The notes under the pieces are model-generated. The model was not told the DNA's origin. It ran no database searches and worked only from the letters and a program-made list of their open reading frames with translations. Shown piece by piece: positions 41,668-49,881 of a DNA stretch of 64,000 nucleotides. The translations under genes were made by a program, and so were the position numbers. Each line of letters opens with the position of its first letter. Position 1 is the stretch's first letter. This stretch comes from Halopiger goleimassiliensis (GTDB lineage Archaea > Halobacteriota > Halobacteria > Halobacteriales > Natrialbaceae), in NCBI RefSeq assembly GCF_000455345.1, contig NZ_HG315690.1:186001-250000 (forward strand), written 5' to 3'.

Positions 41668-42366
41668 TCACTCGATGTTCCCGTGATCGGCCGCGCCGCT
41701 TTCGCCGCGTTCTTTCGACGAGAGTGGGATCGCGAACGCGGCCAACACGAGGTAGTAGAGTCCGACGACGGCGGCGACGAACGAGCCGTCGATCCCCGGA
41801 AGCCCGGCGCTGGCGGGAAACGGCTCGTCCGGGGAGAACGCCCAGAGGTGAAAGAGCCACGCGACTCCTGTCGCGCCGAGCAAGGGGAGATAGACCCGGC
41901 GAAGGCGGTGGCTGAACGCACCGCGGTAGCTAATCTTCGGTGTCGGATCGCGGTAGTCCTCGCTCAGCGTCGCACGCCAGGCGTCGTGTTCGACGCCCTG
42001 GGACGGATCGAGCGCGTTGGCGAAGAGGTTCTCCTGGAGCACCCGGACCCGGGACCGCCAGATGTCGTAATCGCGGAATCGCCGGGCCTCGATGAACAGG
42101 AACACGGTCCCCATCATGATCCCCGCCAGGATCACGGCGTGGGAGACCTCGCCCGAAAACGCGTAGGCGACGATCGCCGACATGACCGTCACCGCCCAGT
42201 TCGTCGTCGTATCGAGCCGGTCGCGCCACCCGACCGTCCGTTCCATCTCGCCCCGGTAGAGGTGCGCCGCGACGGATCCGAGGCCGGTGCTCTGATCGAC
42301 CATCTCGCGACCGACCTCCTTCTGGGCGGGTTCCTCGGGGTCGAACTCGTGGTCGCGGTCGCTCAT
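41668..42366 (-). CDS. DUF2270 family membrane protein
   Basis: Protein of 232 residues. An acidic N-terminus precedes STGLGSVAAHLYRGEMERTV, then two membrane helices (NWAVTVMSAIVAYAF and HAVILAGIMMGTVFLFIEAR), the segment RRFRDYDIWRSRVRVLQENL and two further C-terminal helices. The LYRGE...W..RlD.TtNW and RfrfYdvWR(A/S)Rvr motifs mark DUF2270. Function unknown. It lies 65 bp after the stop of the K+ channel gene on the same strand and may be cotranscribed. Confidence 0.88.
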   Translation of the reverse strand: MSDRDHEFDPEEPAQKEVGREMVDQSTGLGSVAAHLYRGEMERTVGWRDRLDTTTNWAVTVMSAIVAYAFSGEVSHAVILAGIMMGTVFLFIEARRFRDYDIWRSRVRVLQENLFANALDPSQGVEHDAWRATLSEDYRDPTPKISYRGAFSHRLRRVYLPLLGATGVAWLFHLWAFSPDEPFPASAGLPGIDGSFVAAVVGLYYLVLAAFAIPLSSKERGESGAADHGNIE

Positions 42367-42431
42367 CGGGTCGATCCTACGCCGGGCCGGGACTACACGC
42401 TTTCACCGGGGACTGCTGGCCGCGGCGTAGC

Positions 42432-44081
42432 TCACGCCGGCCTCGAGTCGAACGCCGCGTGGAAGCCCTCGAGTTCGTCCTCGGTCCCGGCCACGAGCAG
42501 CCGATCCCCCGGGGACAGCTCCCGCCCACCGACAGCCGTCTCCAGCTCGCCGTCGCGCTCGAGCGCGACGACGGAACAGCCGGTCAGGGCCCGGATCGCC
42601 GCGCTATCGAGTTGCTTGCCGGCCGAGTTCGGCACGTCGACGAGACGGAGTTCGATGCGATCGCCGAACGTCATCGCCTCCCGCTCGAAGATGCGCAACG
42701 CGAGCATCCGACCGGCGACGTTCGGCAGGCCGAGCGAGTAGTCGGCACCGGCGTCTCGCAGTCGGTGGACGTTCGCCGCCACGTCCGCAGCCGCGAAGAT
42801 CTCGAGGTCGGGGTTGAGTTCGCGGGCGACGAGCGTCGCCAGCAGCGCCGTCTCGTCGTCGTCCAGCGCGAGAATCACGGTGCCGGCGGCACCGACGTCC
42901 GCGGCGGCCAGTCCCTCCTCGGTGGTCACGTCGCCGACGGCGTCGACCAACTCGCCGTTCTCGCGGTCGAGGACGGTCCGTTCGATGCCGGCGCGCTCGA
43001 GATCGCCAGCAGCCGACGAGCCGACGGTACCGGTGCCGACGACCACGACCGGCTCCTGGAGCGGCCGATACGGCGATCCCTCGGAGTCGGTCGCCTCGAC
43101 GACCGGTCCGAAGTCGCCGTCGGTGCCGGCCACGAGCAGGGTCGTGTTGTCGTCGACGTGGACCTCCCCCGGCAGCGAGCGGAGGAAGTCCCCGCGAACC
43201 CAGGCCCCGAGGACCGTCGCCCCGTCCGCCTCGACGCGCGTCGCGGCCGAGAGGTCGCGGTCGTGTAACGGGCTGTCCGGCTCGATCGGAAACTCGCGCA
43301 GTTGCAGCTCCCCGTCGAGATCGATCGCTCCCTCGAGGTCCGTGTCGACGACCGGGCGGACCTTGTCTCCCAGCGCCTTGCCGAGACGGTGTTTCGGCGA
43401 GATCACCTCGTCGGCCCCGGCGTAGCGGAGGTAGCGCGCACGCGAGGGATCGGCGACGAGCGTCAGTACCCGCGGTCCGTCCGTCCGCGCAGCCAGTTCG
43501 ATGACCGCACTGATGTGTTCGCCTTCCGAGGCGTCGACGACGACCGCGAGCGCCTCGCCCACCTGTGCGTTCTCGAGCGTCGCGTCCGCGGCGGGATCGC
43601 CGTGAAGGACGACGAGTCCGTCCTCGTGGAGCGACTGGGCGCGCTCCTCGTCGGGTTCGAGGACGACGTACTCGGTACCGGCGGACTCGAGTTCGTCCAC
43701 GAGCGACTTACAGAGCGGCGTGTAGCCGACGATGACGACGTGACCCGCGAGTTCGGCGACGTCGGCCGGCGGCGTCGCCTGGACGATGCGATCGAGCCAC
43801 GGGACGACGAACAGGGGTACTGCCACGAAGATGTACGCGATGCCCGTCAGTTGGATCGCCACCATCAGTGCCGTCATCTCGAGCGTCTCCCAGGGAGCGT
43901 CCTGGCCGTACCCCGTCGTCGTCATCGACTGGACCACTACTTCGAACGACTGGTACCACGGCCGTGGATCGCCTTCGAGGGTCGCCATCCCCCAGGAGTA
44001 CAGCGACGCGTAGAGGCCAGTCAGCAGGACCAGCGAACCGAGATAGGCCGCGAGCCGATAGCCGAGTCGAACCACACTCAT
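42432..44081 (-). CDS. Potassium channel / TrkA-type NAD-binding protein, two-helix pore with tandem RCK domains
   Basis: Protein of 549 residues. Membrane helices at about 12-31 and 68-92 flank a pore loop SMTTTGYGQDAPW containing the K+ selectivity filter TTTGYG. Two RCK (TrkA-N/TrkA-C) units follow: HVVIVGYTPLCKSLVDELES and, later, VVVVGTGTVGSSAAGDLERA, each with an NAD-binding GxGxxG-like loop (first one is GYTPLC, degenerate). A third TrkA-C lobe ends the protein. It is a ligand-gated K+ channel of the MthK/Kch type, important for salt-in osmoadaptation. Confidence 0.92.
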   Translation of the reverse strand: MSVVRLGYRLAAYLGSLVLLTGLYASLYSWGMATLEGDPRPWYQSFEVVVQSMTTTGYGQDAPWETLEMTALMVAIQLTGIAYIFVAVPLFVVPWLDRIVQATPPADVAELAGHVVIVGYTPLCKSLVDELESAGTEYVVLEPDEERAQSLHEDGLVVLHGDPAADATLENAQVGEALAVVVDASEGEHISAVIELAARTDGPRVLTLVADPSRARYLRYAGADEVISPKHRLGKALGDKVRPVVDTDLEGAIDLDGELQLREFPIEPDSPLHDRDLSAATRVEADGATVLGAWVRGDFLRSLPGEVHVDDNTTLLVAGTDGDFGPVVEATDSEGSPYRPLQEPVVVVGTGTVGSSAAGDLERAGIERTVLDRENGELVDAVGDVTTEEGLAAADVGAAGTVILALDDDETALLATLVARELNPDLEIFAAADVAANVHRLRDAGADYSLGLPNVAGRMLALRIFEREAMTFGDRIELRLVDVPNSAGKQLDSAAIRALTGCSVVALERDGELETAVGGRELSPGDRLLVAGTEDELEGFHAAFDSRPA

Positions 44082-44634
44082 CCGCCCCGGAGGATGGCCG
44101 GACGGAATTCGTCGTCGACCATTCCCTACCGGGCCGCTACAGGGGAGCCGACTATCGTTCTTGGTGGGGCCAGTGCAAGGCGCGGGCCGGGATCGGCTGG
44201 TTCGTCACTGGCCGTTCGCGAGACGGAGCGGCCCTCACTCCGCTTTGGCCTCGGTATCGCCGGTTTCGAAGCCCTCGTCGAACTCGCCCGCCGAGGGACC
44301 GGCGTCGAACGCCCCGGTCGAGACGCCGAGATCTCCATCGTCTCCCGATCGGTCGCGGCGAGGGCGCTGCCGGCGTCACGTCCCTTGAGCGGTCGGACGT
44401 GGAGTTGCATCGTTCGGACTCGAGTACGGTCGACAGTCGATGGCAGTGGCTATCGGGGTACGTCGACGCGCGAAAACGGCGGGACGGGCCGACCCGGAGT
44501 CCTCGCGGGACCACACGCGCCGACGAACGGGCGGTTCGCCGGGCGCTACGGTGCCCGGGGGCCGGTACACCGATCAGGGTCTGCCGGGTCGGCGAACCGG
44601 CGACGCGGAGGCGGTCGGGCCGCGACCGCCGAGG
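44082..44634. other. Intergenic region with decayed sequence
   Basis: This 553-bp gap between the K+ channel and Hsp20 genes contains the Cdc48-like remnant (44235-44410). Reading frames elsewhere in it are arginine-rich and lack the acidic signature of this genome, so I regard them as non-coding. Confidence 0.5.
44235..44410 (-). pseudogene. Frameshifted remnant of a Cdc48-type AAA ATPase N-terminus
   Basis: From ATG 44410 the minus strand reads MQLHVRPLKGRDAG and then ALAATDRETME, closely matching the Cdc48/VAT N-domain start (MKLxVKPLKxxDAGxGLAAIDRxAME). After that the frame is lost. One base must be restored at about 44333 to continue DLGVSTGAFDAGPSAGEFDE and an acidic tail ending at TGA 44235-44237. 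The rest of the N-domain and both ATPase domains are absent. So this is a short decayed copy, or a tiny stand-alone N-domain gene with a sequencing error. The remaining bases of the 44082-44634 gap show nothing I can support. Confidence 0.5.
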
Positions 44635-45003
44635 TTACTCGAGCGGGATCTCGCGGCCCTGGACGTCGGTGCCGGCGGTCGGCAGCCGGACCTCGAGGAC
44701 GCCGTTGGTGTACTCGGCGGTGATTGCCTCGTCGTCGATCGTCTTGGGGAAGCGGAACCGGCGGTGGTAGGTTTTCTTCCGGCTACGGTCTTCGTCGACG
44801 TGCTCGGCGGCGACGTTGAGCACGCCGTCGTCCCAGGCCAGATCGATCTCGTCGGTCTCGAAGCCCGGCACGTCGATCGTGAGGACGAACTCGTCGTCCT
44901 CCTCGTACAGTTCGTAGTCGTCGCCCCCGACGTCGCCGAACAGCCGGGACGGCACGTCGAGGCTCTGCATCCAGGTGCTGGGCGTGGGCGTTCGCAGCAC
45001 CAT
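44635..45003 (-). CDS. Hsp20/alpha-crystallin family small heat-shock protein
   Basis: ATP-independent chaperone that holds unfolding proteins. The 122-residue protein has the alpha-crystallin domain: YELYEEDDEFVLTIDVPGFE, VLNVAAEHVDED, YHRRFRFPKTIDDEAITAEY and NGVLEVRLPTAG (the family's GVLxVxLP). It lacks a clear IxI C-terminal motif beyond GREIPLE. A Shine-Dalgarno-like GAGGTGAT (45016-45009) sits 5 nt before ATG 45003 and a TATA-like ATTTATTA near 45048-45055, which fix the start over the internal ATG at 44970. Confidence 0.94.
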   Translation of the reverse strand: MVLRTPTPSTWMQSLDVPSRLFGDVGGDDYELYEEDDEFVLTIDVPGFETDEIDLAWDDGVLNVAAEHVDEDRSRKKTYHRRFRFPKTIDDEAITAEYTNGVLEVRLPTAGTDVQGREIPLE

Positions 45004-45160
45004 GGCTGATCACCTCGAGTTCAGTAGATGATTGACTGCGGTTCGTAATAAATTCATCGAAGTACGTGGTTGGCAACCACATGTCAGACAGTACCAGCCC
45101 GGAACGAACCGCATGGGAGAGAGGAAAAGGCCCATTAGCCGGCCGACACATCCTCGATAC

Positions 45161-45511
45161 ATGGGACTTGGCAGCACCGCAAAGAAGCTACAGGGCCTCT
45201 CGGATCGCGCCGAGGCGATGTACAAACAGGTACAGCAACTCCAGCAGCGAATCATCAACCTCGAGGAGGAGGTCGACGAAACCCACGATACCGTCGATCG
45301 ACTTGACCATCAGTTGACCGAACAGCGCGCGCTGTTGCTCGCCATCGCCGAGGAACACGACATCGACGGCGAACAGATCCTCGCCGAGGCCGCCATCGAC
45401 GACGTCGACGAGGATGACGGAAGCGCGCCGATCGACGACGTCGACGCGGCCGAGGACGCCGAAGAGACCGAGGAATCCGGCGACGACGCCGGCGACGCGG
45501 CGGCCGAATAA
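45161..45511 (+). CDS. DUF5798 family coiled-coil protein
   Basis: Protein of 116 residues, MGLGSTAKKLQGLSDRAEAM at the N-terminus, a long helix with heptad pattern (YKQVQQLQQRIINLEEEVDE, VDRLDHQLTEQRALLLAIAE) and an acidic Asp/Glu/Ala tail. I recognise the haloarchaeal DUF5798 family. The frame is open to 45032, but the family start is ATG 45161. Cytosolic; coiled coil suggests oligomerisation. Divergent from hsp20. Function unknown. Confidence 0.85.
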   Translation: MGLGSTAKKLQGLSDRAEAMYKQVQQLQQRIINLEEEVDETHDTVDRLDHQLTEQRALLLAIAEEHDIDGEQILAEAAIDDVDEDDGSAPIDDVDAAEDAEETEESGDDAGDAAAE

Positions 45512-45718
45512 CGGCGGTGTCGGCCTTCTCGGCCCGGTTCTGGCCTCCGGCCGCAGGACGGTCCGTCCGCTTTACGGCTCTCCCTCGCTCGGTGATCGTC
45601 GACGGTACCCGCCGACCGGTTGGGAGACGGACACCGCTACGTATAACGGTTCTACACGCTCCCGACTCTCGCGGGAAAACGACAACACCTAACAGCCGAG
45701 GCAACATTTGCCAACACG

Positions 45719-46699
45719 ATGACGACCCACGAGCGACCGGTGGATTCGGTACTCGAGACGATCGGTCGAACGCCGCTCGTCCGCGTCCAGGACGCCCCCG
45801 AGGGCGTGCGGATCTACGCGAAACTCGAATCGTTCAATCCCGGCGCGAGCGTGAAGGATCGAATCGGCCAGTACATGCTCGAGCGAATGCTCGAGCGCGG
45901 CGACGTTTCCCCAGGCGGGACCGTCATCGAACCGACCGCGGGGAACACTGGTATCGGCTTCGCCATCGCGGCCCAGCAACTCGGGCTGGACGCGATCTTC
46001 GTCGTCCCCGAGCGGTTCAGCGTCGAGAAACAGCAGTTGATGGCCGCGCTGGGGGCCGAGATCGTCAACACGCCGACCGAAGACGGGATGGGCGGCGCGA
46101 TCGAGCGCGCCCACGAACTCGCCGCCGAACTCGACGACGCCGTCGTCCCTCAACAGTTCTCGAACCCGTTGAACGTCGAAGCTCACTACGCGACCACCGC
46201 ACCCGAGATATACGAGGCGCTCGACGGCGAGGTCGGGGCCGTCGTCGCTGGCTGTGGCACTGCCGGCACGCTCATGGGACTGGCCCGCTACGCGCTCGAG
46301 CAGGATTCCGACACCTACGTCGGGGCCGTCGAGCCCGAGGGCTCGCTCTACGGCGAAGTCATCGGCGAGGACCGTGAGGAAAACGAGTACAAGATCGAGG
46401 GGATCGGCACCCACGACCCCGAGACGAACGAACTCTTCGATCCCGAACTCGTCGACGCCGTCTACCCGATCGCCGACGAGGACGCCCACGACGAACTGAA
46501 ACGGCTCGCCCGCGAGGAAGGCCACCTGGTCGCCTCGAGCGCCGGTGCAGCGAGCGTCGCGGCCAAACGCGTCGCGAACGAAATCGCCTCCGGCGACCTC
46601 GCGGTCCCGCACGACACGGTCGTCACGATCTTCCCCGACTCGAGCGAGCGATACCTCTCGAAGGGAATCTACGGCTCCTTCGAGGAGTGGACGTCCTGA
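45719..46699 (+). CDS. PLP-dependent cysteine synthase / cystathionine beta-synthase family enzyme
   Basis: Replaces the beta-substituent of a serine derivative to make cysteine or cystathionine. The 326 residues contain IGRTPLVRVQ, AKLESFNPGASVKDRIGQYM (PLP Lys in SVKDR), IEPTAGNTGIGFAIAA and AGCGTAGTLMGLARY for phosphate binding. YVGAVEPEGSLYGE and YKIEGIG resemble the cystathionine beta-synthase branch more than CysK (CysK has GxHKIQGIG). No regulatory CBS domains. Stands alone; exact substrate unresolved. Confidence 0.92.
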   Translation: MTTHERPVDSVLETIGRTPLVRVQDAPEGVRIYAKLESFNPGASVKDRIGQYMLERMLERGDVSPGGTVIEPTAGNTGIGFAIAAQQLGLDAIFVVPERFSVEKQQLMAALGAEIVNTPTEDGMGGAIERAHELAAELDDAVVPQQFSNPLNVEAHYATTAPEIYEALDGEVGAVVAGCGTAGTLMGLARYALEQDSDTYVGAVEPEGSLYGEVIGEDREENEYKIEGIGTHDPETNELFDPELVDAVYPIADEDAHDELKRLAREEGHLVASSAGAASVAAKRVANEIASGDLAVPHDTVVTIFPDSSERYLSKGIYGSFEEWTS

Positions 46700-46760
46700 T
46701 CCGAGCTAAAACGGGTTCGAGGAGACGACTGGGTGCCCGATTACGATTCGGGGTCGCCCG

Positions 46761-47063
46761 TTACTCGTCGGGTTCGATCGCGTCCACCGACGGCCCGTCC
46801 GCGCCGGGTAGCGTCGGGCCGGGATCGAACTCCTCGGCGGGGCCGAACGCGTGGTCGCGTTCGGCCGGGGGATCCTCCGTCGTACCTGCCTCGAGCGTGC
46901 GCGCGTCGAGGACTTCGAACGTGTCGTCGCGTTCGACCTCCCAGACTCGCAGGACGAGGTGGGCCTTGCAGTGGTACTCGACCACCTCCATCCCCGTCGT
47001 CCGGTTCTTCAGCACAAGCTGGCAGGTCCCGTCGTTCGAACAGTCCCCGAACCGGTCACACAT
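46761..47063 (-). CDS. Small haloarchaeal protein with putative metal-binding cysteines
   Basis: Protein of 100 residues starting MCDRFGDCSNDGTCQLVLKN and containing EVVEYHCKAHLVLRVWEVER, so three to four Cys and two His could bind zinc or an Fe-S cluster in the first 40 residues. The rest is acidic and disordered. I do not recognise a named family. It follows the cysteine synthase gene convergently, and the next gene on its strand is a CoA-binding protein. Confidence 0.7.
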   Translation of the reverse strand: MCDRFGDCSNDGTCQLVLKNRTTGMEVVEYHCKAHLVLRVWEVERDDTFEVLDARTLEAGTTEDPPAERDHAFGPAEEFDPGPTLPGADGPSVDAIEPDE

Positions 47064-47132
47064 GAGTTCTGATTGCGAGTACAGCGCTTGCGGGTAAGTC
47101 TTTGTCGGTGGTACCGTCGTGCAAGCGCCGCC

Positions 47133-47549
47133 CTACGCGACGCGACGCCGGTGTTCGACCTTCATACACCGATCCTGGACCACCGCACGCCCATCCGCCT
47201 CCGCCCGGGCCGCCGCCTCGTCGTCGCGAATCCCCTGCTGGGTCCAGACCACCGCAACGTCGTCCCGCTCGAGGGCCTCGTCGACGATTTCCGCGACCTC
47301 CTCGCTGGGCCGGAAGATACAGACGACGTCGATCTCGGCTTCGACGTCCGAGAGGGAGTCGACCGCCTCCCGGCCGAGCACCTCGTCGGCGTACGGGTTG
47401 ACCGGGATCACGTCGTAGCCGTGGTCCTGGAGATACGCCGGCACGTCGTGGGCCGCCTTCCCCGGCGTGCTCGAGCAACCGACGACGGCGACGGTGTCGT
47501 ACTCGAGGATCTCCTCGATGTCGGGTTCTGTATCGGAGTCGGGTGCCAT
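47133..47549 (-). CDS. CoA-binding domain protein (YccU-like)
   Basis: Protein of 138 residues with a Rossmann-type CoA-binding domain: DTVAVVGCSSTPGKAAHDVP (glycine loop VVGCSxxPxK), YLQDHGYDVIPVNPYADEVL, VDVVCIFRPSEEVAEIVDEA and VVWTQQGIRDDEAA. This is the stand-alone CoA_binding_2 family. The frame is open to 47600, but MAPDSDTEPDIEEILEYDTV is the usual start. Metabolic role unknown. Confidence 0.9.
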   Translation of the reverse strand: MAPDSDTEPDIEEILEYDTVAVVGCSSTPGKAAHDVPAYLQDHGYDVIPVNPYADEVLGREAVDSLSDVEAEIDVVCIFRPSEEVAEIVDEALERDDVAVVWTQQGIRDDEAAARAEADGRAVVQDRCMKVEHRRRVA

Positions 47550-47603
47550 AGCCGAGCCTACGCTCGCTGGCTGTAAATATCGTGGCCCGACGGCTGGCAC
47601 GCG

Positions 47604-48218
47604 TCAGAGACCGGCACTCCGGATCCGTGGACCGTCGCCGTCGGTCTCCTCGATGGTCAAGACGCCGTCGAACAACTGTTTGAGCGTGTTCATCGTCTGG
47701 TCGTCGTGGGCCGTCGAGTCGATGACGTAGATGCCCAGCGCGTCGGCGCTCTGGATGCGGCCGGTGAATACGTGCAGGAACCGGAAGACGGTCCGGAGGT
47801 CGGAGTACATCAGCAACGTCGAGATGGAGTGCAACAGGACGCGGTTGTTCGTCACCCCTCGGGTTTCGTAGAACTCCTGGAGGAACTCGGAGAGCTTGAT
47901 CCCGATTCCGGTCATGTCGACCGGCGACGAGGCGTACTTGACGCGCGGGTCGTCGCCACCCGTTCCGATCCCGCGCTGTTTCGTGACGCAGTCGACGATG
48001 CCGACGTCCGCACTGTCGGTACGGTCGTCGAACTCATCGAGAATCTTGTCGGCGCTGTCTTTCGTGGTCACGACGATCGATCCGTCGCCCCGCCGTGCAC
48101 CCTGAACGAGAACGTCGACGGCGAGATCACGCTTGCCAGTCATCGGTGGCCCGGCAACGAGAACGTTCGTTCCCGGCTCGACCTCGTCGACCGGAACGTC
48201 GTCTACGAAGTCATACAT
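47604..48218 (-). CDS. RAD55/KaiC-like RecA-superfamily ATPase with altered P-loop
   Basis: Protein of 204 residues starting MYDFVDDVPVDEVEPGTNVL. The P-loop is VAGPPMTGKRDLA, where the usual Ser/Thr after GK is Arg, so ATP hydrolysis may be lost. The RecA core continues with VVTTKDSADKILDEFDDR, NNRVLLHSISTLLMYSDLRT and LGIYVIDSTAHDDQTMNTLK. It belongs to the large haloarchaeal RAD55-like (HTR-like) family often found near regulators. An open frame to 48335 exists, but it is AT-rich and non-halophilic in composition. TATA-like TACTATATCC lies about 90 bp upstream. Function unknown. Confidence 0.83.
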   Translation of the reverse strand: MYDFVDDVPVDEVEPGTNVLVAGPPMTGKRDLAVDVLVQGARRGDGSIVVTTKDSADKILDEFDDRTDSADVGIVDCVTKQRGIGTGGDDPRVKYASSPVDMTGIGIKLSEFLQEFYETRGVTNNRVLLHSISTLLMYSDLRTVFRFLHVFTGRIQSADALGIYVIDSTAHDDQTMNTLKQLFDGVLTIEETDGDGPRIRSAGL

Positions 48219-48383
48219 GTAGGGCACTCGTGTCGATATGAAATCACGTGACGGCTCCCGCTGATACCACTGACCACGTCGGTTCTGGTGTATGTATGCG
48301 GTATCCGGGATATAGTACTTTTGATCAGCTATCAATTACCATGAGGGATTTCCAATAGTGTCGAGTGCGCTTCGTACGGACAC

Positions 48384-49232
48384 CTAGAGACCCCCGTACT
48401 CGAACGTCCGACCGACGACGAACGCGAGCGCCGCGAGGAACATCCCGTACTTCAGTTGTTGCTGGCCGGCCGTTGGATCCGCGAAGCTCACGTATCCCGC
48501 GTAGAGCATGACGGCGTTAGCCGGGAGGACGACGCCGAGATACGCGACGCCGAAGTATCCCAGGAAGTACGGTACCGGGCTGGCGACGACGCCGGCGACC
48601 AGCAGCGCCGCAGCGATCCAGAGCGCTCGTCGTTCACCGATCGCGATCGGCAGCGTGTTCAACCCCTCCTCACGGTCGCCCTCGACGTCCTCGACGTCCT
48701 TGACGATCTCACGAGTCAGCGTCGCGACCGCCGCGAGGATCCCCAGGACTACTGCCGGTGCCACGTCGCCGACCGCGCCGGCACCGTAGAGGAACGTACT
48801 CCCGACCAGGTAGGCGACCAGGGCGTTTCCCAACCCCGGCAGGCCCTTGAACACCTGCGTGTACGTCACGAGCGCGACGAGGTTGACCCCCGCGATCACG
48901 ATCGCCGGCAGGGGGAGCAAGAGCGTAAGACCCACCGCGATCGCGAAGAGGACGATACTCACCGCGAGCGCACCGCGCGGACTCACCGCCCCGCGCGGAA
49001 TCGGTCGGTCGGGCTGGTTGATCCGGTCGATCTCCCGATCGAAGTAGTCGTTGATCGCGTTGCCAGCGCCCACCGCGAGCCCCGTCGCGACGACCGCCGC
49101 CGCCACCGCGATCGATTCCGCGGCGACGCCGCCAGCCACGAACGCCCCGATGAACGTGAGCGCGCTCGCGGCGACCACGTTGACCGGTCGCAACAACTCG
49201 ACTACCCCGCGGAGGGTCGCGCCCGCTGTCAT
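48384..49232 (-). CDS. Geranylgeranylglycerol-phosphate geranylgeranyltransferase (DGGGP synthase)
   Basis: UbiA-type membrane prenyltransferase that adds the second geranylgeranyl chain to make the archaeal diether lipid core. The 282 residues form about eight membrane helices. NAINDYFDREIDRINQPDRP carries the Asp-rich diphosphate/Mg motif NDxxDxxxD, and LTREIVKDVEDVEGDREEG carries the second (DxxDxxGD). IPRGAVSP follows as in archaeal homologues. Essential for membrane lipids. Stands alone. Confidence 0.94.
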   Translation of the reverse strand: MTAGATLRGVVELLRPVNVVAASALTFIGAFVAGGVAAESIAVAAAVVATGLAVGAGNAINDYFDREIDRINQPDRPIPRGAVSPRGALAVSIVLFAIAVGLTLLLPLPAIVIAGVNLVALVTYTQVFKGLPGLGNALVAYLVGSTFLYGAGAVGDVAPAVVLGILAAVATLTREIVKDVEDVEGDREEGLNTLPIAIGERRALWIAAALLVAGVVASPVPYFLGYFGVAYLGVVLPANAVMLYAGYVSFADPTAGQQQLKYGMFLAALAFVVGRTFEYGGL

Positions 49233-49309
49233 ACCCTCCTCTGTTCAGGCGGCTCTGTTAAGCGGTACGATCCAGTTCGACTGGGACCGGCGGAAAAGGG
49301 TACGAGTCG

Positions 49310-49492
49310 CTACCGCCACTCCTCGAGATCACAGAGGTCCGCACCGTCGATCGAGATCCACCTGGTCACGCGCTCGTCACCGTCGGCGTCGACCGGGACG
49401 GCCGTCCAGACCTCCTCGTCGTCGGTGAGGAGCTCGAGCGGTGCCACACTGGCCCGGGCGTCGTCCGTCACGGAGGCTTCGTCGAGCGTCAT
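49310..49492 (-). CDS. Small acidic haloarchaeal protein
   Basis: Protein of 60 residues, MTLDEASVTDDARASVAPLE at the start and ending RWISIDGADLCDLEEWR. Very acidic, no membrane segment. Homologous small proteins ending in ISIDxxxLVDLxxxR are common in haloarchaea (I believe DUF7511). Function unknown. Between the lipid prenyltransferase and tRNA-Arg. Confidence 0.72.
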   Translation of the reverse strand: MTLDEASVTDDARASVAPLELLTDDEEVWTAVPVDADGDERVTRWISIDGADLCDLEEWR

Positions 49493-49633
49493 GGGATATC
49501 TGAACGTAGGCGTTCCCCAACAAGAACCGGTTCGGCTATTACCACGTCGTGGGAACCAGGCGGTCCGGAAGGGCGGTGCTCGAGCGGTGAAAATCGAGTG
49601 ACTTATACGGAGCCGACGGAAATGAACGCGTGA

Positions 49634-49708
49634 GGGCGCTTAGCTCAGTCTGGACAGAGTGCTTGGCTTCGGACCAAGTTGTCGCGGGTTCAAATCCTGC
49701 AGCGCCCA
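49634..49708 (+). tRNA. tRNA-Arg (anticodon TCG)
   Basis: GGGCGCT (49634-49640) pairs with AGCGCCC (49701-49707) and the discriminator is A. The anticodon arm CTTGG-CTTCGGA-CCAAG gives TCG (arginine, CGA codons). The T arm is CGGG-TTCAAAT-CCTG, with G-U/mispair-tolerant ends. TATA-like CTTATACGG at about 49601-49609 supplies the promoter. No intron, CCA not encoded. Confidence 0.95.
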
Positions 49709-49881
49709 TCACTTTTCAAGACGGTTCGAATCCAACAGTCGTCGACATTCCAACCAAATACCGCCATAGCACAGGATAGTATCAGATAATTAATATTGGC
49801 CCGCGTCCTTTGTGTGGCGACTCCCTCGCTCCTCGAGCCTCCACCATTCCTGATTTAACGGTCCACCTATATGGCCTGGAT

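Noticed and set aside
44152-44514. Minus-strand 120-codon basic frame between the K+ channel and Hsp20
   Set aside because: Basic and arginine-rich; the Cdc48-like text is in other frames at the same place.
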